64,000 bases of DNA from Mycolicibacterium moriokaense. GTDB lineage: Bacteria > Actinomycetota > Actinomycetes > Mycobacteriales > Mycobacteriaceae. Of this stretch, positions 43,902 to 52,332 are shown piece after piece. A program made the translations under genes and the position numbers. The stretch lies in assembly GCF_010726085.1 (NCBI RefSeq), contig NZ_AP022560.1:620001-684000 (forward strand), written 5' to 3'. Within the stretch, counting starts at the first letter, position 1. Every line of letters starts with the position of its first letter. The notes beneath the pieces are model-generated. The model did not search any database. It saw nothing but the letters and a program-made list of their open reading frames with translations, and was not told where the DNA came from.

Positions 43902-44705
43902 CTACCAGACCTTCACCCAGTCAACGAGCATCTCCGCGGGGTAGGTGCCGCCGCTGGGATCGCCGCCACCCGACCCGGCGACCGCCAGGCCCAGGATCGG
44001 GAACAGTGTGTAGCCGGGCGTATTGAACTGGTAGTTCGGCAGCTGGTCGGGCGTGACGGTGAAGTACGGTGCCGCGCCCTCGGTGTGGTCCAGCCAGAAC
44101 TTGAAGCCGTCCTCGGTCCACTGCGTGCGCCATCTATGCCACGCGCTGTCGGGTGTGATGGTGTGGCTGACATGTTCGCCGCCGTTGAGGTTGGCGTGGA
44201 CGGCGGTTCCGGGAGCCCAGCTGCCGTTGCCGTACCACTCGATGATGTCGACTTCGCCGCCGTTGGTGGGGTTGTTGTTGGCCAGGTACCAGGCCGGCCA
44301 GCACCCGGGGGTCAGGCAGTTGAACTTCACCCGGGCTTCCCAGGTGGTGTTGATGCCGCCGCGGTACTTACCGAAGACTTTGCCGCTGTAGTAGGTGTCG
44401 CCATCCTTGGCGGCGCGCAGCACCAGGTTGGACTTGCCGTCGAGGAAGAGGTTCCGCCGGTCGTCGCGGTACTGGCCGACGTTCTCGGGGAGCTCCCAGA
44501 ACGTGGGATCTTCCATGGACTCGCGCTCGTACGCGGGCTCCCATTTGGAGAAATCGGGGGCCGAGCCGGCCGGGCCGTCGAAGTCGTCGATGAAGCGATA
44601 GTCGCTGGTCGACGGCTGCGCGTTGGCGGTGGGCAGGGACACGGAGGCCGCCAGAGCGCCGAGGCCGGCGATCTGCATGACGCGGCGACGATTCAGTTCA
44701 GGCAT
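43902..44705 (-). CDS. Tat-exported GH16 family glycoside hydrolase
   Basis: A 267-residue beta-glucanase-fold protein. It starts MPELNRRRVMQIAGLGALAA, a twin-arginine signal with cleavage near ANA. The GH16 catalytic motif ExDxxE is Glu151-Asp153-Glu156 in GEVDIIEW. It probably hydrolyses a beta-1,3- or beta-1,3/1,4-glucan outside the membrane. It is the second Tat-exported glycosidase in the window. Confidence 0.92.
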   Translation of the reverse strand: MPELNRRRVMQIAGLGALAASVSLPTANAQPSTSDYRFIDDFDGPAGSAPDFSKWEPAYERESMEDPTFWELPENVGQYRDDRRNLFLDGKSNLVLRAAKDGDTYYSGKVFGKYRGGINTTWEARVKFNCLTPGCWPAWYLANNNPTNGGEVDIIEWYGNGSWAPGTAVHANLNGGEHVSHTITPDSAWHRWRTQWTEDGFKFWLDHTEGAAPYFTVTPDQLPNYQFNTPGYTLFPILGLAVAGSGGGDPSGGTYPAEMLVDWVKVW

Positions 44706-44781
44706 TCCATCAGGTAAGCGGTTCTGGCCGCCGAGCGCAAACTCCCTTGATCGTGCGGCACGCGCAGCTAGCGTCGACTGG

Positions 44782-46152
44782 ATGAGTGAGGCGACGCCGC
44801 AAACCGTTCAATCAGGGCCGACGCGGGCGCCCACGAGCACCCGCCGTGCGGTGCTCAACACGATCAAGGGTTCGGCGGGCAACCTCGTCGAGTGGTACGA
44901 CGTCTACGTCTACACGGTCTTCGCGTCGTACTTCGAGGCTCAGTTCTTCGACAAGGCCGACACCAACTCCACGGTGTACATCTACGCGATCTTCGCGGTC
45001 ACGTTCGTCATGCGCCCGGTTGGATCGTGGTTCTTCGGCCGGTTCGCCGATCGACGGGGGCGCAAGGCGGCGCTGATGTTCAGCGTCACCCTCATGTCGG
45101 CGTGCTCGTTCGTGGTGGCGATCATGCCGACGCGCGAGACTCTCGGCTACTGGGCCGCGGTGATCCTGGTGCTGGCCCGCCTGGTGCAGGGCTTCGCGAC
45201 CGGCGGGGAGTACGGGACCTCGGCGACGTACATGTCGGAGGCGGCGACGGCGAATCGGCGCGGCTTCCTGTCGTCGTTCCAGTACGTGACGCTGATCGGC
45301 GGACACGTCCTGGCGCAGTTCACACTGCTGATCGCGCTGCACTTCCTGGACGACGACGCGATGCACGACTGGGGTTGGCGGATAGGATTTTTCATCGGTG
45401 GCGTCGCGGCGCTGGTGGTGCTGTGGATCCGACGCTCGATGGATGAGTCGCTCAGCGATGCGCACCTGGAGGCCATCCGCACGGGTGCGGACACCGGCGC
45501 CGGTTCCTTGAAGACGTTGTTCACGAGGCACTGGCGCCCGCTGCTGCTGGTGTTCCTCATTACGGCGGGTGGCACCGTCGCGTTCTACACCTACAGCGTG
45601 AATGCACCCGCAATCGTCAAGTCCTCCTTTGGATCTGAGCGCGCGTTGACGGCGACGTGGGTGAACCTGCTGGGCCTGATCTTCCTGATGCTGCTGCAGC
45701 CGATGGGTGGTCTCATCAGTGATCGGATCGGACGTAAGCCACTGCTGGTCTTCTTCGGAGCCGCCGGCGTGCTCTACACGTACATCCTGCTGACGTATCT
45801 GCCGAAGACGACGTCGGCGGTGACGGCGTTCCTCCTATTGGCCGTCGGTTACGTGATCATCACCGGGTACACGTCGGTGAATGCGATCGTGAAGGCGGAG
45901 CTGTTCCCCGCCGACATCCGTGCGCTGGGAGTGGGTTTGGGCTATGCGCTGGCGAACTCCGCCTTCGGCGGGACCGCCCCGATGCTGTATCAGGCGTCCA
46001 AACCGGATCACGTCACGTTGTTCATCGTGTACGTGACGGTGGTCATCGGGGTGAGCCTGTTGGTGTACATCTTCGCGTTGAAGAACAAGGGTGAGACGGT
46101 GCTCGATCGCGAGCAGGGCAGCGCATGGACAGTGCCGGTACCTTCTCGATGA
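44782..46152 (+). CDS. MFS transporter, metabolite:H+ symporter (MHS) family
   Basis: A 456-residue symporter with 12 membrane segments. MHS hallmarks are GNLVEWYDVYVYTVFASYFE in helix 1, FGRFADRRGRKAAL in the loop between helices 2 and 3, and RLVQGFATGGEYGTSATYM. Relatives import alpha-ketoglutarate, proline/betaine or shikimate. The start MSEATPQTV is chosen over an in-frame upstream start that overlaps the divergent GH16 promoter. The stop overlaps the lipoprotein start by four bases. Confidence 0.93.
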   Translation: MSEATPQTVQSGPTRAPTSTRRAVLNTIKGSAGNLVEWYDVYVYTVFASYFEAQFFDKADTNSTVYIYAIFAVTFVMRPVGSWFFGRFADRRGRKAALMFSVTLMSACSFVVAIMPTRETLGYWAAVILVLARLVQGFATGGEYGTSATYMSEAATANRRGFLSSFQYVTLIGGHVLAQFTLLIALHFLDDDAMHDWGWRIGFFIGGVAALVVLWIRRSMDESLSDAHLEAIRTGADTGAGSLKTLFTRHWRPLLLVFLITAGGTVAFYTYSVNAPAIVKSSFGSERALTATWVNLLGLIFLMLLQPMGGLISDRIGRKPLLVFFGAAGVLYTYILLTYLPKTTSAVTAFLLLAVGYVIITGYTSVNAIVKAELFPADIRALGVGLGYALANSAFGGTAPMLYQASKPDHVTLFIVYVTVVIGVSLLVYIFALKNKGETVLDREQGSAWTVPVPSR

Positions 46153-46667
46153 CCAGAATGGGAGTGGGTGTGGCGCGTTATGTAGTGGCTTCGACGCTGT
46201 TGGCCGTCGGGTTGGCGGTGGCGGGCTGTGGCGGGTCTGGTGAGTCGAGCACGACGACGGTGACCGAAACCGTTTCGGAGACGGGGACTTCCACGTCGGC
46301 CGCGGCGACTGCCGTGCCGACAACCGCAGGCTCCGATCTGCCGTCGATGATCCCGATACCGGCGAACAGTCAGCGGAAGGACGGACCGGCATGGATTTAC
46401 GACGGCGGTGTCCAGAAGCACTTCCTGGTCAACGGATCGCCGGCTGAGGTCATGGACGCGTACAAGACCGCGCTCGAGGATGCGGGCTGGACCGTTGTCG
46501 TCGAGAACGCGGGCGGTGGCGGCGGAGGAGGCGGCGCGACGTACACCGGCACCCACGGCGATGCCTACGGCGTGTTCGTCGGTGGGGGCTACGAGAGCAC
46601 GACCGAGATCAACTCGTGTGTATGGCCGACCAAACCGTCGAACACCAATTGTGGCAAGAACAATTGA
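46149..46667 (+). CDS. lipoprotein of unknown function
   Basis: A 172-residue lipoprotein. The signal peptide ends in the lipobox LAVAGC at about residues 23-28. A Ser/Thr-rich linker follows, then a small domain with DAYKTALEDAGWTVVVEN and a run of eight glycines. The ATG overlaps the MHS transporter stop as ATGA, so it is co-translated and may assist the transporter; that link is inference. Confidence 0.83.
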   Translation: MTRMGVGVARYVVASTLLAVGLAVAGCGGSGESSTTTVTETVSETGTSTSAAATAVPTTAGSDLPSMIPIPANSQRKDGPAWIYDGGVQKHFLVNGSPAEVMDAYKTALEDAGWTVVVENAGGGGGGGGATYTGTHGDAYGVFVGGGYESTTEINSCVWPTKPSNTNCGKNN

Positions 46668-46679
46668 CGAGGCTGGGTA

Positions 46680-47276
46680 GTGGCGACGCCCGAGATTCTG
46701 CGGAGATCACCGCCGGCTGAGGAGATCCTCGAATCCCATCGCCATCGCGCCCACGGTGACGACGCGGGCTACGACGGTTACAAGGCGCACGTGTACCGGG
46801 TGATCAACTTCGCCCGCGCGCTCACGCCGGATCAGCCCGACCGCGACGACAAGCTGGCGATCGCGTCGGCGTTCCACGACCTGGCCGCGTTCGACACTCT
46901 CGACTATTTGGTTCCGTCGATCCAGGCGCAGGACGCGTGGCTGGCTGAGACCGGACGTCAGGAATGGTCAGATGAGTTGGCGCTCATCGTCGCTGAGCAT
47001 CACCGGCTGCTCAGGTACGGTCCGCATCGCCGGTATGCCGCATTGGTCGAGGCGGTGCGCCGAGCGGACTTGATAGATGTCAGCCAGGGCCGTATTCGGT
47101 TCGGCTTGCCGAGGTCTTTTGTGGACGACGTCCGGGCGACATTTGACGCGGATGTGTTTTTCAAGCGCGTGATCCCCTCGGGCACAAAGCGTGCCATTCG
47201 AGAGCTCCAGCAGCCCGGCTTTCTGCGGCCGCGCAACGCGCTGGTCCGCTCGGGTCACGGCGGGATCGATCGCTAG
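46680..47276 (+). CDS. HD-domain phosphohydrolase-like protein
   Basis: A 198-residue protein with an HD metal-binding core: the first histidine in YKAHVYRVINFA and the HD pair in SAFHDLAAF. A further histidine pair, EHH, lies near residue 105. The start is GTG, 13 bases after the lipoprotein stop. Function unassigned; relatives are nucleotide or small-phosphate hydrolases. Confidence 0.8.
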   Translation: MATPEILRRSPPAEEILESHRHRAHGDDAGYDGYKAHVYRVINFARALTPDQPDRDDKLAIASAFHDLAAFDTLDYLVPSIQAQDAWLAETGRQEWSDELALIVAEHHRLLRYGPHRRYAALVEAVRRADLIDVSQGRIRFGLPRSFVDDVRATFDADVFFKRVIPSGTKRAIRELQQPGFLRPRNALVRSGHGGIDR

Positions 47277-47490
47277 TCGCGCGTGCGGCATCGTCGTTTT
47301 GCTGCCTACAGCCGAGATTGAACACCGCGTTGTTGGTTGAGATCTCAGTCCGGCGTCATAGGGCAGACCTCCGAGCTTCGGAAGGCGCCACGGGGGTGCG
47401 GAGCCGGACCGATTGGACCGATTCGGGGCCCGACTGTTCCGCGCGGGACAGGCTTCGTGTGGCAGTTTCCGGCGAGCGTGGAGGTGTCCG

Positions 47491-47895
47491 ATGACCGCCC
47501 AAACTGAGGCTAGTCGGGCGGTCGTGATGAAGTTGGTCGATGCCTTTGGAGATCAGAGGTTAGACGATGCGTTGTGCCTACTGCACGACGAGTTCGTCGT
47601 TCATGCAGCGGGAGATGTGCCGTATAGCGGTGACTACCTCGGCCCAGCGGGCTTTGTCGATCTCATCACCAAGATTGCTCAGGGACTCGAGCTCACACCG
47701 AGCCCAGAAATGCAGTTCATCGCAGACGGCGACAAAGTCGTATTGCATTACCGCCTGACCTTTAGCGCACGTGCGTCTGGGGAGAGCGTCGAGATGAGCA
47801 TGGCCGAGGTGTTCACGGTCCGTGTCGGGTTGATTGTGGAACTGGATGTGTTCTACAAGAACCCGTCGGTGGTAGCAGCTCTACTAGCAAGGTAG
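47491..47895 (+). CDS. NTF2/SnoaL-like protein
   Basis: A 134-residue SnoaL-fold protein. The N-terminal helices include VVMKLVDAFGDQRLDDAL, followed by VHAAGDVPYSGDYLGPAGF and a strand-rich C-terminus ending LDVFYKNPSVVAALL. GGAGG lies upstream of the ATG. It stands alone; the gap of about 210 bp before it shows no gene. Confidence 0.83.
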   Translation: MTAQTEASRAVVMKLVDAFGDQRLDDALCLLHDEFVVHAAGDVPYSGDYLGPAGFVDLITKIAQGLELTPSPEMQFIADGDKVVLHYRLTFSARASGESVEMSMAEVFTVRVGLIVELDVFYKNPSVVAALLAR

Positions 47896-48001
47896 ACGCG
47901 GCTATTGGCGGCAACGAACTTCTGTACTACGTCGCACTGCATGGGGATCGCTCGAATGGAACAGTAGGTCGGCCGGTGCTTGGAGTGCGCGCGCCCGTGG
48001 G

Positions 48002-48715
48002 CTAACTCGCCTCCGCGACGCGGAGTAATACGTCGGCGACCGCCGACGGCTGGGACAGGAACGGCGAATGGCTGCCCGGCAGCTCGACGACGTCGGCGCC
48101 GATGTCGCGGCCTGCGCGCCTCGACCAGGCCGGGTTGATGATCCGATCGTCGCTGCACACCACCGAGGTGCAGCGCACCGACGGATGCTCGGTCAGTGAG
48201 CACGGCAGTGTCCACGGGTATCCCGACTGTGGGCGGAGGTGGTCGAATGCCTCAGCCGCGGTGGCCTCGTCGCAGTCGGCGTAGAACACCTTGCGCGCGA
48301 AATCGCGGTCAACCCATGTTGTTCGCAACTGCTCATCGGGGTCACTCAACGCCGCTAGCCAGCCGTCGGAGAAATCCGCCGCCACCATGTCGGGCTGGGC
48401 CTGCCATTGGTCGAACAAGCCAACTCCACCTTGGGGGACCGCGGCGCACAGGTACACGAGATGCCGCACCGGGCGGCGGTCAGGAATCAGTGCGCCAGTG
48501 GCGCCGCCCAAGGAGTGGGCCACCACCACTACGTCGTCGTATGCACGAAGGGCGGTACACACCACATCTGCATAGCGGTCGAAGTCCGCCGCGCCGTCCT
48601 CACTCGGCAACTCGGGGACGACCACGTCATGGCCCGCCTCCAATAGGAGCGGTGCGACGCGCTCCCAGCACCACGGACTGTGCCACGCGCCGTGAACCAG
48701 CGCGAACGTCGTCAT
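48002..48715 (-). CDS. alpha/beta hydrolase
   Basis: A 237-residue hydrolase. The oxyanion motif is LVHGAWHSPWCW at residue 6, the nucleophile is Ser68 in AHSLGG, the acid lies in SDDRIINP and the histidine in PGSHSPF. The style matches plant-type esterase/hydroxynitrile-lyase-like proteins (EstC group). The start MTTFALVHG is chosen over an ATG 21 bases upstream. Confidence 0.9.
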   Translation of the reverse strand: MTTFALVHGAWHSPWCWERVAPLLLEAGHDVVVPELPSEDGAADFDRYADVVCTALRAYDDVVVVAHSLGGATGALIPDRRPVRHLVYLCAAVPQGGVGLFDQWQAQPDMVAADFSDGWLAALSDPDEQLRTTWVDRDFARKVFYADCDEATAAEAFDHLRPQSGYPWTLPCSLTEHPSVRCTSVVCSDDRIINPAWSRRAGRDIGADVVELPGSHSPFLSQPSAVADVLLRVAEAS

Positions 48716-48755
48716 GGGCTGATCGTAAAGGCCCACCGGCGTGGACGGAGACGGT

Positions 48756-51311
48756 TTAGTCGAGCCGTCCCGCGTCGACGACGCGCAGCACGGCCGCGCC
48801 CTCCTCGTCAGAAGCCTCGAGATCCACCTCGACCACGAAACCCCAATCGTGGTCGCCAGCAGGGTCGTCGACGATCTGCCGAACCCGCCACACGCCCGGC
48901 TGCCGATCGATGATCAACAGCGCCGGCCCGCGAGCGTCCGCACCCGTCAACACCTGGTCGTGCTCGGCGAAGTAATTTTCGCCGACGTCTTCCCAGCGCT
49001 CAGCCGTCCATCCCGACGCCGCGTCCAACTCACCGAGGGCGGACCAGCGGCGGCGCGCGAACAGTTCGAGCCGCCGGAACAGCGCATTGCGGACCATCGC
49101 GGTGAATGCCCGCTCGTTGCCGGTTAGCGGACGCGGGCGCGCAGGCACCGCTACCGGTGTATCCAGCGGTTGATCCGGGCTGATCAACTGTTCCCACTCG
49201 TCGAGCAGGCTCGAATCTACCTGCCGCACAAGCTCGCCCAGCCACTCGACGATGTCGTTGAGCTCCTCGGTCCGCGCCGCGGCGGGCACTCCGGACCGAA
49301 GCGCCTTGAAGGCGTCGGACAGGTACCGCAGCAGCGCCCCCTCGGAGCGCGTCAGCCCGTAGACGCTGACGTACTCACGAAAGGTGAATGCCCGCTCCCA
49401 CATTTCCCGCACGATGGACTTCGGCGACAGGTGCCCGTCCGCAGCCCACGGATTGCTCTGCAGATACACCTCGAAGGTGTGCTCGAGCAGCTCTTCGAGT
49501 GGCCGGGGATACGTGACCTCGTCCAGCAGTTCGATCCGCTCGTCGTACTCGATGCCTTCCGCCTTCATCGCCGCGATCGCCTCGCCACGCGCCTTGTTCA
49601 GCTGCGCCGCCAGGACCTGGCGCGGGTCCTCGAGCGTTGCCTCGATCACCGAAACCACATCCAGCGCATAGGTTTCCGAGCCCGGATCCAGCACATCGAC
49701 CGCGGCCAGGGCGAACGTCGACAGCGGCTGATTGAGGGCGAAATCGGGTGGCAGATCAAGCGTGAGTCGATAGCGCCGCCCGTCCGGCTCGGGCTGGTCG
49801 AGACGCTCGATCACGCCGGCCTGCAACAACGAACGCGCAATGCCGACCGCTTCGCGGATGTGCTGAAGCTGCCGTTTCCGTGGCTCGTGGTTCTCGGTGA
49901 GCAGGCGGCGCATGGCCGCGAACGGATCGCCCGGGCGGTCGACGACGTCGAGGATCATCGCCGTCGACACGCGCATATTGCTCGTCAACGGTTCCGGCGG
50001 CGCATCGATCAGCCGCTTCTGGGTCGACTCGCTCCACGGCACCATGCCTTCGGGCACCTTGCGGCGCACCAGTTTTCGGCGCTTCTTCGGATCATCGGCG
50101 ACCTTGGCGAACTGTTTGAGGTTCTCCACCTCATGGTCGGGCGCCTGCACGACGACGGTCCCCGCGGTGTCGTAACCCGCCCGTCCCGCCCGACCGGCGA
50201 TCTGATGGAACTCGCGGGCCGTCAGCAGACGCGTGCGCGTGCCGTCGTACTTCGACAGCGCGGAGAAGACGACGGTCCGGATCGGCACGTTGATGCCGAC
50301 GCCGAGGGTGTCGGTACCGCAGATGACCTTCAGCAGACCGGCCTGGGCCAACTGTTCCACCAGCCGCCGATACTTGGGCAGCATGCCTGCGTGGTGCACA
50401 CCGATGCCATGGCGCACCAGGCGCGACAGCGTCGACCCAAAGGCCGACGTGAACCGGAAACCACCGATCAATTCGGCAATCGCCTTCTTCTCCTCCTTGG
50501 TGCACACGTTCACGCTCATCAGTGCCTGCGCGCGTTCCAGCGCCGAGGCCTGGGTGAAGTGGACGACGTAGATCGGCGCCTGCTTCGTCTCCAACAGGTC
50601 GGTGATCGTCTCGTGCATCGGTGTGGTCGCGTAGTAGTGGTGCAGCGGCACGGGGCGTTCGGCATTGGCGACCAGCGCCGTCGACCTACCGGTGCGTCGC
50701 GTCAGGTCCTCGCGCAGGAACGTGACGTCGCCGAGTGTCGCTGACATCAGCAGGAATTGGGCCCTCGGCAGCTCCAGCAGCGGTACCTGCCACGCCCAGC
50801 CGCGGTCCGGGTCACCGTAGAAATGGAACTCGTCCATCACGACGAGACCGATGTCCGCCTCGGCACCCTCACGCAGCGCGATGTTGGCGAGCACCTCAGC
50901 GGTGCAGGTGATGATCGGCGCGCCCGCGTTCACCGCCGCGTCTCCGGTGAGCATGCCGACGTTCGCGGCGCCGAAGACGTCGCACAGCGCGAAGAACTTC
51001 TCGCTCACCAAGGCCTTGATCGGCGCCGTGTAGTAGCTGCGCCGACCCGCTGCCAGCGCGGCATACAGCGCGCCGGTGGCGGCCAGCGACTTCCCCGAGC
51101 CCGTCGGCGTGGCGAGCACCACGTTCGCCCCGCTGACCAGCTCGATCAGCGCCTCTTCCTGCGCGGGGTAGAGCGCAGTGCCCTTGGACTCGGCCCATGC
51201 GGCGAAGGAGCCGAACAACTCGTCGGCGTCGTCGCCTTTAGCGCTCAGCGCGGACAGGCTCAGCGACTCGTCGGTGGTGGCGGTGGGGCGGGGGTCGGTC
51301 ATCGTCGACAC
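48756..51311 (-). CDS. DEAD/DEAH-box helicase with DUF3516 C-terminal region
   Basis: An 851-residue superfamily 2 helicase. Motif I is ATPTGSGKS (67-75), motif II is DEFH in VVMDEFHFYG, motif III is SAT, and motif VI is HQIAGRAGRAGYD. The C-terminal about 400 residues form the DUF3516 region found in actinobacterial relatives of Ski2/Mtr4-type helicases. It probably unwinds RNA or structured nucleic acid. It lies upstream of and on the same strand as the hydrolase gene. Confidence 0.92.
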   Translation of the reverse strand: MSTMTDPRPTATTDESLSLSALSAKGDDADELFGSFAAWAESKGTALYPAQEEALIELVSGANVVLATPTGSGKSLAATGALYAALAAGRRSYYTAPIKALVSEKFFALCDVFGAANVGMLTGDAAVNAGAPIITCTAEVLANIALREGAEADIGLVVMDEFHFYGDPDRGWAWQVPLLELPRAQFLLMSATLGDVTFLREDLTRRTGRSTALVANAERPVPLHHYYATTPMHETITDLLETKQAPIYVVHFTQASALERAQALMSVNVCTKEEKKAIAELIGGFRFTSAFGSTLSRLVRHGIGVHHAGMLPKYRRLVEQLAQAGLLKVICGTDTLGVGINVPIRTVVFSALSKYDGTRTRLLTAREFHQIAGRAGRAGYDTAGTVVVQAPDHEVENLKQFAKVADDPKKRRKLVRRKVPEGMVPWSESTQKRLIDAPPEPLTSNMRVSTAMILDVVDRPGDPFAAMRRLLTENHEPRKRQLQHIREAVGIARSLLQAGVIERLDQPEPDGRRYRLTLDLPPDFALNQPLSTFALAAVDVLDPGSETYALDVVSVIEATLEDPRQVLAAQLNKARGEAIAAMKAEGIEYDERIELLDEVTYPRPLEELLEHTFEVYLQSNPWAADGHLSPKSIVREMWERAFTFREYVSVYGLTRSEGALLRYLSDAFKALRSGVPAAARTEELNDIVEWLGELVRQVDSSLLDEWEQLISPDQPLDTPVAVPARPRPLTGNERAFTAMVRNALFRRLELFARRRWSALGELDAASGWTAERWEDVGENYFAEHDQVLTGADARGPALLIIDRQPGVWRVRQIVDDPAGDHDWGFVVEVDLEASDEEGAAVLRVVDAGRLD

Positions 51312-51360
51312 CAGCCTGCCCTACCGACGGTGTGGATGTGGCGCTGGCCATGCAGTCAGG

Positions 51361-52293
51361 TCATGCGCCGCGCCGCACCGGCCCCAGTGCATCGGCGATG
51401 CGTTCCACCGTCGACTCGATCTCGGCTGCCCTGCCTCGAAGCCGTTCAGGCACCCATGCAAGCGCGAGTTCAATTGGTGCCCAGGTGCTTTCATCGACGG
51501 GGATCAACTTGAACTCCGGCGGGGAGAACATCTTGCCGATGAACGAATCCGGCGCGTAGCTGACCACCGCGACGAGGTGGCGGTTGAACACCTGGGTCGC
51601 CATCTCGACCTCGCCGCCCCGCTGATTCGTCGTACGGACAATGCGGTGGACGCCCCTGCGGTTCAGTTGACGCGTCAATCCGGCCAGCACCACCGGGTTG
51701 GGACGGGCGACGTCGATGACCACTTCCCGATCGCACAACTCCTCGATGGCCACCAGATCCTTGGCGGCCAACGGATCGTCGAACCGAACCGCGATCGCGC
51801 CTTGGTATTGGGCGACCACCTTGTACCGCAAGCGTTTGTCACTCGCGGGCAGGTGGATCAGACCCAGTTCCGCCTGGCCGGCGATCAGCTTGGCGGTGAC
51901 CTCCGCCGCCGATCCCGGCACGGTGAACTCGGTCGGGCCGGGCAGCTCGGCGAGGATCCCCTCCAGCGCGGCGATCAGATCCGACGGGGCATAGGCGGTG
52001 GCGCTCACCCGGATCGGGAACTGGCCCTTCACCGTCTGTGCGGCTGTCGCCTTGAAGTCCTCGACCTGTCGCAGAATCTCGCGTGCCGGACCGAGCAGAC
52101 GCTGGCCCAGAGGTGTCAGCCGCACATCGTGGTAGCCGCGCTCGAACAACGGCCCGCCGAGTTCCTTCTCCAGCAGTTTGATCTGCTTGCTCAGCGGCGG
52201 CGGCGTGATCATCAACTTGTCGGCGGCCCGCTTGAAGTGCAGCTCGTCTGCGACAGCCACGAAGTACCGGAGCCTGGTGAAGTCGATGTCCAT
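51361..52293 (-). CDS. LysR family transcriptional regulator
   Basis: A 310-residue LysR regulator. The helix-turn-helix is in residues 1-60 (MDIDFTRLRYFVAVADELHF, ITPPPLSKQIKLLEKEL), and the effector domain starts near residue 92 (PIRVSATAYAPSD). It lies 39 bases downstream of the CoA transferase gene on the same strand, so it may be co-transcribed with that catabolic set. Confidence 0.92.
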   Translation of the reverse strand: MDIDFTRLRYFVAVADELHFKRAADKLMITPPPLSKQIKLLEKELGGPLFERGYHDVRLTPLGQRLLGPAREILRQVEDFKATAAQTVKGQFPIRVSATAYAPSDLIAALEGILAELPGPTEFTVPGSAAEVTAKLIAGQAELGLIHLPASDKRLRYKVVAQYQGAIAVRFDDPLAAKDLVAIEELCDREVVIDVARPNPVVLAGLTRQLNRRGVHRIVRTTNQRGGEVEMATQVFNRHLVAVVSYAPDSFIGKMFSPPEFKLIPVDESTWAPIELALAWVPERLRGRAAEIESTVERIADALGPVRRGA

Positions 52294-52332
52294 CCCTGCC
52301 GCGCTCGAAAGTGGTAGTAGCCACCTCGAATG

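Noticed and set aside
49170..50744. Long plus-strand open frame of 524 codons inside the helicase gene
   Set aside because: It is exactly antisense to the helicase, has no recognisable domain and is Arg/His/Gln-rich, as expected of the complement of a GC-rich gene.
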